Assembly: GCF_900129965.1 (NCBI RefSeq)
Contig: NZ_FQXM01000023.1
Coordinates: forward strand, 6,188 to 70,187
Direction of reading: 5' to 3'
Length of the DNA: 64,000 bases
Source: Clostridium grantii DSM 8605
Lineage (GTDB): Bacteria; Bacillota; Clostridia; Clostridiales; Clostridiaceae
Position numbers and translations under genes: made by a program. Below, piece after piece: positions 51,809 through 61,662 of this stretch. The stretch's first letter is position 1; every line of letters starts with the position of its first letter. Below the pieces are notes generated by a model. The model worked only from the letters and a program-made list of their open reading frames with translations. It did no database searches and was not told the origin of the DNA.

Positions 51809-51897
51809 GAAAAAAGTTTTTCTTTATTCATAAGTAGTGGAAAACTAATAATTTATAAACTGATGTGTTTTTGTGTAGTTGTATTCAAAAAATTATA

Positions 51898-51934
51898 AAA
51901 AGCATTAAGTGGTGTTTAGCTACTTAATGCTTTT
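51898..51934 (+). terminator. terminator downstream of selD
   Basis: AAAAGCATTAAGT pairs with ACTTAATGCTTTT (13 bp) around an 11-base loop, then CTTTATTT. Confidence 0.85.
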
Positions 51935-52047
51935 CTTTATTTAAAGGTTTTGAGTCTTGGATGATGGTATTGCCTTGCATGGAAGTATATGGTATATTGT
52001 AGAAGAACTAATACAATATAATTAAAAATAGAGAGGATGAGATAATT

Positions 52048-52980
52048 TTGGCAAATATCTTTAAAAACAAAGACAATCAAGTAAGATCAGGATGGAAAAT
52101 ACTAATCACCTTCGCAACAATTTTTATTTCAAGTTTAATTGTAAGTATGATTTTTGGTATTGTATACACAATTAAAATCATGGCTTCCTATGGAGGCAAT
52201 ATAAACCCAATGGAAATAGAAGAAATGATAGTTTCAAATGACTTTATAAACACCAGTATGAATATTTTACAAACTGTAATAACTATACTGGGGGTAATTT
52301 TATTTTGGAAGGTATTTGATAAAAGACCTATTAAAGATTTGGGATTAACTAATCCATTTAAAAGTATTAAAAAATTATCAGGGGGCTTATTTTTTGGAAT
52401 AATATCAATTACTTTAGTTTTTGTTGTTTTGCTTTTATCTGGACAAATTCAAGTGGTAAATAAATTTTCAGAACCTAATTTCACTAAATGGATTATTATT
52501 GATTTGTTTTTATTTATTTTAGTAGGCATAAACGAAGAGTTTTTCGCTAGAGGCTATTGTATGACAGTGCTTAAACAAACAAAAAATAAATGGGTTATAA
52601 TATTAGTTCCAGCTTTGATTTTTTCAGGTATGCATTTATTAAATCCTAATAAAAGTTATTTGGGATTAGCAAATATATTTTTGGTGGGAATTTTGTTTGC
52701 AATAATGTTTTTAAAAAGTGGGAATCTTTGGATGCCAATAGGGTATCATATAACTTGGAATTATTTTCAAGGCACTATATATGGAATGAATGTTAGTGGA
52801 TTAGATATTCATGGTATATATAGTACAAAAGTTCTTTCACCAAATATTATGAATGGGGGAGCATTTGGACCAGAAGGTGGATTAATTGCCACAGCAGTAA
52901 TTATTTTAGGAATTATTTATATGGTTAAATTTTATGAGGAAAAAGAACAGAAAGTTGTAGTAGGGACTACTAATATATAA
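52048..52980 (+). CDS. CPBP-family intramembrane metalloprotease
   Basis: A 310-residue membrane protein, TTG start after gagaggatgag. About eight membrane segments. The CPBP (CAAX protease) motifs are GINEEFFARGYCM (EExxxR), ALIFSGMHLLNP (FxxxH) and the late HITWNYFQGTIYG. Members cleave prenylated or bacteriocin-related substrates or give immunity; substrate unknown. Single gene. Confidence 0.9.
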   Translation: MANIFKNKDNQVRSGWKILITFATIFISSLIVSMIFGIVYTIKIMASYGGNINPMEIEEMIVSNDFINTSMNILQTVITILGVILFWKVFDKRPIKDLGLTNPFKSIKKLSGGLFFGIISITLVFVVLLLSGQIQVVNKFSEPNFTKWIIIDLFLFILVGINEEFFARGYCMTVLKQTKNKWVIILVPALIFSGMHLLNPNKSYLGLANIFLVGILFAIMFLKSGNLWMPIGYHITWNYFQGTIYGMNVSGLDIHGIYSTKVLSPNIMNGGAFGPEGGLIATAVIILGIIYMVKFYEEKEQKVVVGTTNI

Positions 52981-53072
52981 ATTTATTTTGTTACCATATT
53001 TTAACCTTTATGATATGGAATTATTATATGATATAATTAGCAATTAATAAAATTAGTATATGGGGGTTTATT

Positions 53073-53852
53073 ATGAAATTTTTTAATGATTTAAAGAATA
53101 GTTTTTACAATTTTCCTGAGTACAGGAAGATGATTAAAAGAAGTTATGGTGCTGCAATTCTTTATGCTGTTTTCTTTTCTTTGATATTATCCTTTATTGT
53201 AACCATAAAAGTTGGATTTGTATTAAATGATGGAGTAAAAGAAATGACTAATTTTTATAATTCTGAGGTACCATATTTTGAATTCCATGATGGAGAACTA
53301 GATGTGGATACTGAACAACCTTATTCTACAGGTGATGATAGTGGTATGCTTTATATAGATACAAGGAAGGAAGCAGATCAAACAATTGTAGATAATTATG
53401 AAGAAGGATTCTTTTTGTTTAGGGATAAAGCAATACAAAAGACAGCTATAAAAACAGAGACTTATGAATTTTCACAATTTGGAGCAGGTGATTTTACTAA
53501 AGATGATGTGGATAAAATATATCCAAAAATTAAGGGATATAAAGTAATTGCTTATATAGCTATTTATATTGGTTATTTTATTTTTTCATTAGTATCGTTT
53601 TTAGCCTTATCTTTAATATACGGGGTAATTGGATTAATAATAAAGGCCATAATGAAATCAAATCTTAGCTTTGTAGAACTAGCAAGTGCTTCAATTTATG
53701 CATCAACAGTTCCAAAGATTATAAAACTAGCAATTTCTTTTACAAATATTCAAATTCCACATTATTGGGTTATTCCTTTTGTAATTATGATTATCTATTT
53801 AGTAATGATTGTTAAGCAAAAGGATGTTGATTCTTTGTTAATAGAAGAGTAA
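53073..53852 (+). CDS. DUF1189 family membrane protein
   Basis: A 259-residue protein, RBS gggggt. One N-terminal membrane helix (about 25-50), an extracytoplasmic domain (about 55-155) and three or four helices at the C-terminus. FNDLKNSFYNFPEYRKMIKRS and the YIGYFIFSLVSFLALSLIYG segment fit DUF1189, sometimes annotated as maltodextrin utilisation protein YvdJ-like without strong evidence. Confidence 0.75.
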   Translation: MKFFNDLKNSFYNFPEYRKMIKRSYGAAILYAVFFSLILSFIVTIKVGFVLNDGVKEMTNFYNSEVPYFEFHDGELDVDTEQPYSTGDDSGMLYIDTRKEADQTIVDNYEEGFFLFRDKAIQKTAIKTETYEFSQFGAGDFTKDDVDKIYPKIKGYKVIAYIAIYIGYFIFSLVSFLALSLIYGVIGLIIKAIMKSNLSFVELASASIYASTVPKIIKLAISFTNIQIPHYWVIPFVIMIIYLVMIVKQKDVDSLLIEE

Positions 53853-53885
53853 TTTAATGATTTTAAGTAAAGGTGAGAATTTGCT

Positions 53886-54697
53886 ATGAAAGATTCAAAT
53901 AAAATACAAAATACAGCTTATTCCATAGAATTATCTAAGTTGCCCTATAGCTTTCATGGATTCAAAATCCTTCAACTAAGTGATTTGCATAGCCGGATTT
54001 TTAACGCAAGCAATGAAATTTTAATAAATCTAATTAATGAAAGCAATCCGGACATAATTGTTATCACTGGAGATATGATAAATTCACAAAAGGATGATGG
54101 TAGCGTTTTTATAAATATTATTAAGAAATTAAACCATAAGTACCCTGTTTATTTTGTTTTAGGAAATCATGAGCATCAAGTAAAAGAACTTAATGGTGAG
54201 GTGTATTCAAAATATATCAGTGAATTAATAAGATTAAAAACCATAATTCTGGACAATTTTAAAATATCAATAAAAAAAGGAAATGATAAAATAAACTTAT
54301 GGGGACTGACATTAAATCCAAGCTTTTATTGGAAAACAACTTATAAAAAAAATAGTAATGAAATATTTCCTGATTATTATATTAATAAAAAGTTAGGCCT
54401 ATGTGAAAAAAAGATGTGAATATACTTTTAGTACACAATCCAAAATACTTTGAAAAGTATAGTAATTGGGGAGCAGATTTGATTTTTTCCGGACATGTGC
54501 ACGGAGGTATAATAAGACTACCATATTTGGGTGGTCTTCTCTCGCCTGATAGAAGGTTTTTTCCTAAATATGATAATGGGGTATATGAGAATAATGGAAA
54601 TAAGATGATAGTAAGTAGAGGCCTAGGGAATTCACATTTAAATTTAAGAATTAACAATAAGCCAGAATTAATAGTTGTAACTTTAAAAAAGGGGTGA
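53886..54697 (+). pseudogene. YkuE-like metallophosphoesterase split by a frameshift
   Basis: Calcineurin-like phosphoesterase in two frames. The first (53886-54419, 177 codons) has LQLSDLHSR, VITGDMINS and LGNHEHQ; the second (54416-54697, from a GTG) has ILLVHNPKYFEKY and FSGHVHGGIIRLPYLGG. They overlap by four bases (GTGA). Just before lies an A7 run (54405-54411): with eight A residues the frames would join as EKKDVNILLVHNP, matching the family. Either a recent mutation, a sequencing error, slippage at the A-run, or coupled translation of two halves. Metal-binding residues are divided between them. Confidence 0.8.
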
Positions 54698-54701
54698 ATA
54701 A

Positions 54702-55679
54702 ATGAGAGAATCACTAAAAATTAAAGTAGATAACATGTTGGAATTATATTTGGATATTGAAAAGCAATTCAAATGGGAACACAGTTTGTTAAAACACTTC
54801 GCTGCCTTGACATATATTCAAAAAGATAGAAAATTTGATAAAGAAAAAATACAAAATATGATTAAATTTATAAAGTCCAAGACGGGGATTTTCTCATACT
54901 ATAGAGGAACTTCATCCTTCATTATTGCAATGCTTTTATGTAGTGAATATGAGAACCCTGAAGATGAATTCTCTAGAATGATGGATAATGAGGATAAATT
55001 AAAAAAAGCTGGCTTTAAAAACAGTATGTATTTGCCTATTGCAAATTATGCCTTGCTAATTACAAGTGAAGGTGATTTTGTTGATAGTAAAGTAAAGCAG
55101 GCATATGAATTATACTGTGAAATGAAGAAAAATCATCCATGGCTAACTAGTGGGGATGATTATGCTTTAAGTATTTTACTTTCTAAATATAATAAATCAG
55201 TTAGTACAATAGAAGAATATTATCAAAGTTTGAATAATTTGGGGTTTGGCAAGGGTAATGGTTTGCAGTTATTATCCCATATTTTATCATTCAGTAATGA
55301 GGATGTTAAAGTAATAACTGAGAGATGTAAGAAAGGCTATGATAGATTAAAGGAAAATAAGTTAAAAATATATTCAGATTTTTATGCATCACTTGGACTA
55401 GTATCATTGTTAGATAAAGAGGGAACTATAGCAGAGGATTTAGTTGAGGTAGCGTTGTATTTAAATAAACTAAAAAAATATAAGTGGCTAGGAAAAGGAA
55501 TGAATGTATTAATAGCTTCCGCATTAGTTAGCCAAGAATATATTAATGATAATAAAAACAACAATGAATTGATACAAACAACCTTAAGCATATCTATAGA
55601 AGCAATAATAGCAGCGCAAACCTCTGCTACAATAGCAGCAATTACAGCATCAACAGCTGCAGCATCTGCTGCAAATTAA
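54702..55679 (+). CDS. DUF4003 family protein
   Basis: A 325-residue soluble helical protein, RBS aaggggtg. KHFAALTYIQKDRKFD, SYYRGTSSFIIAMLLCSE, and LTSGDDYALSILLS are conserved features of DUF4003, an uncharacterised Firmicute family. The last 30 residues are extremely Ala/Ser/Thr-rich (ATIAAITASTAAASAAN), a hydrophobic tail that is common at the end of this family. Confidence 0.82.
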   Translation: MRESLKIKVDNMLELYLDIEKQFKWEHSLLKHFAALTYIQKDRKFDKEKIQNMIKFIKSKTGIFSYYRGTSSFIIAMLLCSEYENPEDEFSRMMDNEDKLKKAGFKNSMYLPIANYALLITSEGDFVDSKVKQAYELYCEMKKNHPWLTSGDDYALSILLSKYNKSVSTIEEYYQSLNNLGFGKGNGLQLLSHILSFSNEDVKVITERCKKGYDRLKENKLKIYSDFYASLGLVSLLDKEGTIAEDLVEVALYLNKLKKYKWLGKGMNVLIASALVSQEYINDNKNNNELIQTTLSISIEAIIAAQTSATIAAITASTAAASAAN

Positions 55680-55731
55680 CACTTATTTGAATGAATTGAA
55701 TTAGTTATAACTTATAGAGGATGGGGACAAG

Positions 55732-56523
55732 ATGATTAGAAAATTAACTGAAAATGATAGACAAATAGTTTTAGAATTTTTAAGCCAGGAAGCTGCTATA
55801 AATTTATTCATAATAGGGGATATTGAGAATTTTGGATTTGATCAGGACTTCCAAGAGTTATGGGGAAGTTTCAATAATGAAGAAAAAATTCAAGGAGTTT
55901 TACTACGATATCATGAAAGTTTTATACCTTACTATAAAGATAAAAGCTTTGATTGCAAAGGATTTAAGGATATAATTCTTAGTAATAAAGGTAAAGTGAT
56001 TTTGTCAGGTAAAGAAAGTGTTGTAGAAAATTTTAAGGATATTTTACCTGAGGCTACAAAGAAATCAACATATTTTTGTGAGCTTAGAAATAAAGATAAA
56101 CTGCTAAATGAATGTGAGAGCATAGAAATAGCTCAGATTGAAGATGCAGAAAAAATTTATAATTTATTGGAAACAATAGATGAATTCAATGCAACGGATA
56201 CAAATTCTATTGAAAGAATTGAGAATAAGCTTAAAGCAAAATCTGGACGTATATACTTTATGAAGAATGAACATGAAGAAGCAATTAGTGTGGCTCAAAC
56301 CGATGCAGAAAATAGATATTCCGCAATGGTAGTTGGAGTTGCAACAATTAAAGAATACCGACACAAAGGTTTTATGAGTCAATGTTTATCAAAACTTTGC
56401 TTAGATTTATTAAATGAGGGAAAAACTTTATGTTTATTCTATGATAATCCAGAAGCAGGAAAAGTTTATCATAAATTAGGATTTGAAACTATAGAGAAAT
56501 GGACGATGCTAATTAAACTGTAA
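55732..56523 (+). CDS. GNAT-family acetyltransferase
   Basis: A 263-residue protein. MIRKLTENDRQIVLEFLSQEAAINLFIIGDIENFG at the N-terminus resembles the first of two GNAT-like halves; the acetyl-CoA site is in the C-terminal half (VVGVATIKEYRHKGFMSQCL, about 195-215, then YDNPEAGKVYHKLGF). Acceptor unknown. Ends at a hairpin shared with the convergent YgiQ gene. Confidence 0.87.
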   Translation: MIRKLTENDRQIVLEFLSQEAAINLFIIGDIENFGFDQDFQELWGSFNNEEKIQGVLLRYHESFIPYYKDKSFDCKGFKDIILSNKGKVILSGKESVVENFKDILPEATKKSTYFCELRNKDKLLNECESIEIAQIEDAEKIYNLLETIDEFNATDTNSIERIENKLKAKSGRIYFMKNEHEEAISVAQTDAENRYSAMVVGVATIKEYRHKGFMSQCLSKLCLDLLNEGKTLCLFYDNPEAGKVYHKLGFETIEKWTMLIKL

Positions 56524-56537
56524 TAAAATAAAAAGTA

Positions 56538-56580
56538 AAGGGATAGAAAAATACTATATTTAAGTATTTCTCTATCCCTT
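56538..56580. terminator. convergent hairpin terminator
   Basis: AAGGGATAGAAAAATACT (56538-56555) pairs with AGTATTTCTCTATCCCTT (56563-56580) with one mismatch. Runs of A to its left give a good T-tract for the minus-strand gene. Confidence 0.8.
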
Positions 56581-56585
56581 AAAAA

Positions 56586-58724
56586 TTACTTGCCTTTTCT
56601 AGTAGGAACAGCTCTAGTATTTTTCTTTCCAGCTGGATTCTTGCCATAGCTGCTTTTTCCACTAGGCTTAGAGTTATTCTTACTATTGGATTTTTTAGCT
56701 TTTGAAGTTGGTTTAGAACTATCTTTACTAAAACTTTTATTTGATTTAGATTTAGTTGATTTTTTACTTTTAGAAGATTTTCTTTCTGCGTAAAGCAAAT
56801 CTTCATTGGTAATATCAAAATCGCTATTTTTACTATTTTTATTTGAAGTGTTTTTTGAATTTGTTTTAGTTGATGAAGTTGAAGGTTTTTTAGACCTAGG
56901 GTGATTTCTTTCAAAATCCACTTTCTTTTCTTTGGGTTTTATTAAACACTTTGGACCAAATCCTATTAAGTCTTCTCTATTGGCTTCAACTAAAGCAGCT
57001 CGAACAATATCATACTTTTTTGGATTTCTAAACTGAAGTAAGGCTCTTTGCATAGCTTTTTCGTTTTTAGTTCTTGGAATATAAACTTCTTTCATAGTTA
57101 ATGGATCAAGTCCAGTATAAAACATTGCAGTGGACAGTGAACCAGGTGTTGGATAAAAATCTTGAACTTGCTCAGGTTGATAACTTATATCTCTTAAATA
57201 TTCTGCAAGCTCTATAGCAGAAGCTAATGTGCTTCCTGGATGACTAGACATTAAATAAGGAATAATATATTGTTTCTTACCAGCTCTTTCAGTAAATTTT
57301 TCGAATTTTTTTGTAAAATTATCATATGTTTTTCCAGATGGCTTACCCATATATTTTAAAACATCGGAAGAAACATGTTCAGGAGCTACTTTTAATTGGC
57401 CACTAACATGATGCTCAATAAGTTCTTTAAAAAAAGTGTTATCCTTATCAGCCATCATATAATCATATCTAAGGCCAGAACGAACAAATACTTTCTTCAC
57501 TTTTGGTATTTTTCTTAACTTTCTTAGAATATTTAAATATTCCATATGATCCACATCTAAATTTGCACAAGGATTTGGAAACAAGCACTGCTTGTTTTTA
57601 CAAGTACCTTCTTTTAATTGCTTTTTGCAGGAAGGCTGTCTAAAGTCTGCTGTAGGACCACCTAAATCATGAATATAGCCTTTGAAATCTTCAAAATTCA
57701 CCATTTCTTCAGCTTCTTTTACGATGGATTCTTCACTTCTGCTTTGAACGATTCTACCTTGATGAAAAGTTATAGCACAAAAGGAACAATTACCAAAGCA
57801 CCCTCTAGAACTAACCAAGCTGAATTTAACTTCAGTTATAGCAGGTATGCCACCAGCAGCTTCATAGCTAGGATGGTAATTTTTTGTATAAGGTAAATCG
57901 TAAACTTTATCTAATTCTTTTCTTGAAAGAGGAAAAATAGGCAAATTTTGCACTACGTATTTTCCATTATGTTCTTGTACCAATACATTACCTCTTATAG
58001 GATCTTGTTCTTTATATTGAATTCTTGCGGCTTCTGCATATTTAACTTTATCAGTGGAAACCTCTTTATAAGAAGGAATCTCCATATAATCATATATTTC
58101 ATCTTTAGAATCTGCAATATAACAAGTTCCAGGGATATGACGTATATATTTTGCTTCTAAACCGTCTTCAAGATTTTTGGCGATTTCCACAACTGGTCTT
58201 TCACCCATTCCAAATATTAATAAATCAGCTCCGCTATCAAATAAAATTGATTTTCTTACTTTATCACTCCAATAATCGTAATGAGCAAATCTTCTTAAAC
58301 TAGCCTCAAGCCCTCCGATTATGATAGTTGCATTTTTAAATGCTTCTCTAATTTTATTGCAATATACAATAGTTGATCTATCAGGTCTTAAACCCATTTC
58401 TCCACCTGGAGAATAAGCATCTGTTGTTCTTAGTCTTTTGCTTACAGTATAATGATTAACCATAGGGTCCATATTTCCTCCATTAACTAAGAAACCTAGT
58501 CGAGGAGCTCCAAGTTTTTTAAAATCATCTGTACTGTCCCATTTTGGTTGAGCAATAATTCCAACTTTATAACCCTCAGCTTCAAGAACTCTTGAAATTA
58601 TAGCAGTTCCAAAACTGTGATGATCTACATAAGCGTCAGCTGTAACCATTATAAAATCTAATTCATCCCAGCCTCTTTCAATCATATCTTCTTTATTTAT
58701 TGGTAAAAAATTATTTTTTAGCAT
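56586..58724 (-). CDS. YgiQ-family (TIGR03904) radical SAM protein with basic low-complexity tail
   Basis: A 712-residue protein; ATG at 58724 after aaaggtgg. The N-terminal domain is MLKNNFLPINKEDMIERGWDELDFIMV-like, VDHHSFGTAIISRVLEAEGYKVGIIAQPKW; the radical SAM motif is in SSRGCFGNCSFCAITFHQGR (near 315), followed by DLGGPTADFR and MSSHPGSTLASAIELAEYL. The final 90 or so residues are Ser/Lys/Asn repeats (STKTNSKNTSNKNSKNSDFD), a disordered tail also seen in relatives and likely to bind RNA. Function unknown. Confidence 0.9.
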   Translation of the reverse strand: MLKNNFLPINKEDMIERGWDELDFIMVTADAYVDHHSFGTAIISRVLEAEGYKVGIIAQPKWDSTDDFKKLGAPRLGFLVNGGNMDPMVNHYTVSKRLRTTDAYSPGGEMGLRPDRSTIVYCNKIREAFKNATIIIGGLEASLRRFAHYDYWSDKVRKSILFDSGADLLIFGMGERPVVEIAKNLEDGLEAKYIRHIPGTCYIADSKDEIYDYMEIPSYKEVSTDKVKYAEAARIQYKEQDPIRGNVLVQEHNGKYVVQNLPIFPLSRKELDKVYDLPYTKNYHPSYEAAGGIPAITEVKFSLVSSRGCFGNCSFCAITFHQGRIVQSRSEESIVKEAEEMVNFEDFKGYIHDLGGPTADFRQPSCKKQLKEGTCKNKQCLFPNPCANLDVDHMEYLNILRKLRKIPKVKKVFVRSGLRYDYMMADKDNTFFKELIEHHVSGQLKVAPEHVSSDVLKYMGKPSGKTYDNFTKKFEKFTERAGKKQYIIPYLMSSHPGSTLASAIELAEYLRDISYQPEQVQDFYPTPGSLSTAMFYTGLDPLTMKEVYIPRTKNEKAMQRALLQFRNPKKYDIVRAALVEANREDLIGFGPKCLIKPKEKKVDFERNHPRSKKPSTSSTKTNSKNTSNKNSKNSDFDITNEDLLYAERKSSKSKKSTKSKSNKSFSKDSSKPTSKAKKSNSKNNSKPSGKSSYGKNPAGKKNTRAVPTRKGK

Positions 58725-58983
58725 ATTAACCACCTTTAAAATTCTTTGAATCCAAATATAGGTATCCCAGTTCAACTATTAATTAAGTTTCACATTGGGT
58801 TCCATATAATAAAGGACTCAATTAATTATTATAACATTAAAAGTAGGTAATTTACTATAAAAACCTTTGAAAATGCTCGATTACATTAAATGGAAATAAA
58901 ACAGAAGAGATTTTTAGAAAAATATGGTATAATATTTTAAAGAACAGTCTTTGCAAAAGAACTTTAAAGAGAGGAAAGAGAAA

Positions 58984-59400
58984 ATGAGAAATACTTGGAA
59001 AAAAAGTTTTAAGAAATTAATAATCATATCTATTTATCTAATTATTGCAGTCAGTGTGAAAAGTTTTATCAATGAACTTAAATTAAAAGAAATATGGGAT
59101 AAAACTCATTATATGATGGTATTACTGGATTTTGTGTTTTATTCTTCTCTTGGGGTTATGATAGCTTTAATTAATGGTAGTCAATATAAGAGAAAAAGAA
59201 AAATGAATTTTTCCAATATGATATTGTTAGTAGTACCATGTTTGTTTTTATCATTATCTTCTCTTGTGAATTATTTGCCTTTTAGTGATAGTATTATAAA
59301 AATGTTATATAATATAACTTCAATAATAACACTAATGGGGGACGTTATATTTATATATCAAATTCTATTTGGATACTTTTTGATTAACAGTTTTGAATAG
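58984..59400 (+). CDS. uncharacterised four-helix membrane protein
   Basis: A 138-residue protein; ATG at 58984 after gagaggaaagag, with upstream in-frame TTG at 58951 lacking a site. Four membrane segments (about 10-30, 43-62, 75-92, 105-128) separated by short basic loops (KRKRKMNF). No family recognised. A TATAAT lies at about 58928. Ends at a strong bidirectional hairpin. Confidence 0.7.
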   Translation: MRNTWKKSFKKLIIISIYLIIAVSVKSFINELKLKEIWDKTHYMMVLLDFVFYSSLGVMIALINGSQYKRKRKMNFSNMILLVVPCLFLSLSSLVNYLPFSDSIIKMLYNITSIITLMGDVIFIYQILFGYFLINSFE

Positions 59401-59405
59401 TTGAA

Positions 59406-59454
59406 AAAAGCTTTTTTCACAAGTAAAACTACAACTCTTGTGAAAAAAGCTTTT
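59406..59454. terminator. bidirectional terminator
   Basis: Perfect 18-bp stem: AAAAGCTTTTTTCACAAG (59406-59423) and CTTGTGAAAAAAGCTTTT (59437-59454). Confidence 0.85.
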
Positions 59455-59465
59455 ACTTATTTCAT

Positions 59466-59654
59466 TTATTCATTCCATAATTCAATGGCACCAAGAACTA
59501 TATGAGCTAATCCAAAGCCTATTAAAGCAGTTTCAATCATAGGAGCTACATCTTTTTTTCGTACAGGATGATTATCTATTTCTCTTTTCCTCATAGTAGC
59601 AGCACCTAATGTTACAGCAGTACCTAAAGCTGTTGGGATTAAACCATCTTTCAT
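59466..59654 (-). CDS. small hydrophobic protein
   Basis: A 62-residue protein; the ATG at 59654 follows aaggatggtga, and the in-frame ATG at 59666 lies inside that site. Two hydrophobic segments (LIPTALGTAVTLGAAT and MIETALIGFGLAHIVLGAIEL) flank a charged loop (RKREIDNHPVRKKD): a hairpin-like membrane peptide. Not recognised. Similar 60-residue proteins are common in clostridia. Confidence 0.6.
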   Translation of the reverse strand: MKDGLIPTALGTAVTLGAATMRKREIDNHPVRKKDVAPMIETALIGFGLAHIVLGAIELWNE

Positions 59655-59868
59655 TACTTTCACCATCCTTAATTGAAGAATTGTTGTTTTATTTCTCTAT
59701 TATTTTGTGCAACAAGCTTAGTTTTATCCTAGTATTTCATTTGTGATTTTGGATAAATATAGAAAAATACATTAAGTTACTTCTTAATATTTTTCCGAAA
59801 TTATTTAAAATATGCTATAATAGTAATTAAATTTACTTAAATAAATAAGAATAATGGAGGTTTAGAAA

Positions 59869-60228
59869 ATGTCATTTTACTTTGGGGATATGTTTTTTGG
59901 CGGTTTTACAATAATATTTATGTTCTTTTTTATATTTATATCTTCTATGATAATTTATACCTTTGTAAAGGGAATTAAACAAAACAATTATAATAATCAA
60001 CAACCTATTCTAAGTGTGGAAGCTATTGTTATAGCTAAAAGAACAAAAGTATCTGGTCATGAGCATACAAGAACCTCATATTATGTAACTTTCGAAGTTG
60101 AGAGCAAGGATCGAATTGAGCTAGAAGTTCAGGGTATAGAATATGGACAACTTATTGAAAATGATAAAGGTAAATTGACATTTCAAGGTACTAGATATAA
60201 AGGATTTGCTAGAGAAAAAACATTTTAA
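59869..60228 (+). CDS. DUF2500 family protein
   Basis: A 119-residue protein, RBS ggaggt. One N-terminal membrane helix (about 12-36) followed by a beta-rich domain (VEAIVIAKRTKVSG, TSYYVTFEVES, GKLTFQGTRYKGFAR), the pattern of DUF2500. Function unknown. Confidence 0.85.
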   Translation: MSFYFGDMFFGGFTIIFMFFFIFISSMIIYTFVKGIKQNNYNNQQPILSVEAIVIAKRTKVSGHEHTRTSYYVTFEVESKDRIELEVQGIEYGQLIENDKGKLTFQGTRYKGFAREKTF

Positions 60229-60261
60229 TAGTTATATTACTGAAAAGAACAGGTGATAATA

Positions 60262-60906
60262 ATGTATAAACATATTTTTTTTGATTTAGATGGAACACTT
60301 ACGGATTCCAAGCTGGGCATAACAAAAGCTATACAATATGCTTTGAATAAAGAGGGAATTGAAGAAATTGATTTGAGCAAATTAGAAAAACTTGTTGGTC
60401 CACCACTAAATGAAACATTTAGTAAGGATTTTAATTTTGATGAAATCACAACAGAAAGAGCTATAAATAATTTTAGAGAATATTTTTCTGATACAGGAAT
60501 ATATGAAAACAATTTATATGCAGGTGTACTTGAGTTATTAAATGATTTAAAAGAAAAAGGATATACTATTTCTATAGCTACATCAAAACCAACGGTATAT
60601 GCAGAAAGAATAATTAATCACTTTCATATTGAAAAATACTTTCACAAAATAGTTGGTTCAAATTTAGATGGAACTAGAAATTCTAAAGCAGAGGTAATTG
60701 AATATTTATTAAAAGAAATAGGTATGAATGGAAATGAAGATATTGTAATGATTGGAGATAGAAAACACGATATAGAAGGTGCAAATTTAAATAATTTAAA
60801 TTGTATTGGAGTACTATATGGCTATGGTTCTTTAGAAGAATTACAACAGTTAAATCCAACTTATATAGTTGAATCAATAGAAGAATTATATGACAAATTA
60901 GCATGA
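60262..60906 (+). CDS. HAD-superfamily phosphatase (phosphoglycolate phosphatase-like)
   Basis: A 214-residue hydrolase; ATG at 60262 after aggtg. Motif 1 FFDLDGTLTDS (Asp nucleophile near residue 8), a helical cap, motif 2 in SIATSKP, and motif 4 MIGDRKHDIEGA are intact. Gph, pyrophosphatase PpaX or 5'-nucleotidase roles are all possible. Confidence 0.9.
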   Translation: MYKHIFFDLDGTLTDSKLGITKAIQYALNKEGIEEIDLSKLEKLVGPPLNETFSKDFNFDEITTERAINNFREYFSDTGIYENNLYAGVLELLNDLKEKGYTISIATSKPTVYAERIINHFHIEKYFHKIVGSNLDGTRNSKAEVIEYLLKEIGMNGNEDIVMIGDRKHDIEGANLNNLNCIGVLYGYGSLEELQQLNPTYIVESIEELYDKLA

Positions 60907-60939
60907 GCTTAATAAAAATAATATTTAAAGGAGTTTCAA

Positions 60940-61572
60940 ATGAAATTATTAGCAGTTGTAGGAAGTAGCAGAAAAAATGGAAATACAGCAACATTAATTA
61001 AAGAAGCTTTAAAACCTTTTGAAAAAGAAGCTTTTGATATTGAATTGATTTATTTGAGTGATTACCAATATAAAGATTGTATTGGGTGTGAGGGATGCAA
61101 AGATACATTTAAATGTGCTATAAAAGATGACATGCAGAAGATATATCCAAAAGTTATGGAAGCAGATGCTTTGATAATAGGTTCTCCAACATATTTTTAT
61201 AATATGACTGCTGATATGAAAGCTTTCTTGGATAGATTATATTGTTATGAAGTATTTCATGAAGAGGATCGTTCTGTTTGGATGGGATTAAATGAAGCTT
61301 TTGGTGTAAAATATGCTGCAGTAGTAGCTGTTTGTGAACAGAATGATGAAAAAGATATGGGATATACAGCAATATCTATGGAAAAAACTCTTCAAGCATT
61401 GGGATATAGAGTTGTAGATGTAGTTAAAGCTTTAAAGTTATTTTCAAGGAAAGAAGCAAAAAATCATGAAGATACTATGATTGAAGCATATAATTGTGGG
61501 GAAAAACTACTGAAAACATTAAAATTAAGAGAAGAAGTTCAGAAAAAAATTAGGTTTATGGAGCAATTATAG
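60940..61572 (+). CDS. NADPH-dependent FMN reductase / iron-sulfur flavoprotein-like
   Basis: A 210-residue flavodoxin-fold protein, RBS aaaggag. GSSRKNGNTATLIKEAL binds FMN phosphate; SPTYFYNMTADMKAFLDRL is the second flavin loop. A compact Cys motif (CIGCEGCKDTFKC, about 47-59) resembles the cluster site of archaeal and clostridial iron-sulfur flavoproteins. Its stop codon lies inside the intergenic repeat copy 2. Substrate unknown. Confidence 0.88.
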   Translation: MKLLAVVGSSRKNGNTATLIKEALKPFEKEAFDIELIYLSDYQYKDCIGCEGCKDTFKCAIKDDMQKIYPKVMEADALIIGSPTYFYNMTADMKAFLDRLYCYEVFHEEDRSVWMGLNEAFGVKYAAVVAVCEQNDEKDMGYTAISMEKTLQALGYRVVDVVKALKLFSRKEAKNHEDTMIEAYNCGEKLLKTLKLREEVQKKIRFMEQL

Positions 61573-61594
61573 GGATCCCACTGGGAAACTTATA
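61568..61594 (+). repeat. 27-base intergenic repeat, copy 2
   Basis: TATAGGGAT to GAAACTTATA, 24 of 27 bases identical with copy 1 (45729-45755). It contains GGGATCCC and TCCCA-C-TGGGA palindromes and is followed by TTTTAAATCC and a run of A. It begins at the stop codon of the FMN reductase gene. Confidence 0.6.
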
Positions 61595-61662
61595 TTTTAA
61601 ATCCAAAAAAAGAATAATTTGAAAATTATTGAGAATAATAACTATATAATCAGGAGGATAAA

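Noticed and set aside
54417..54419. TGA in the metallophosphoesterase as a second selenocysteine codon
   Set aside because: The frame after the TGA closes within a few codons and the real continuation is in another register, so this is a frameshift.
56579..56914. Open frame of 111 codons on the minus strand within the YgiQ tail
   Set aside because: Produced by the Lys/Ser/Asn low-complexity repeat read in another frame.
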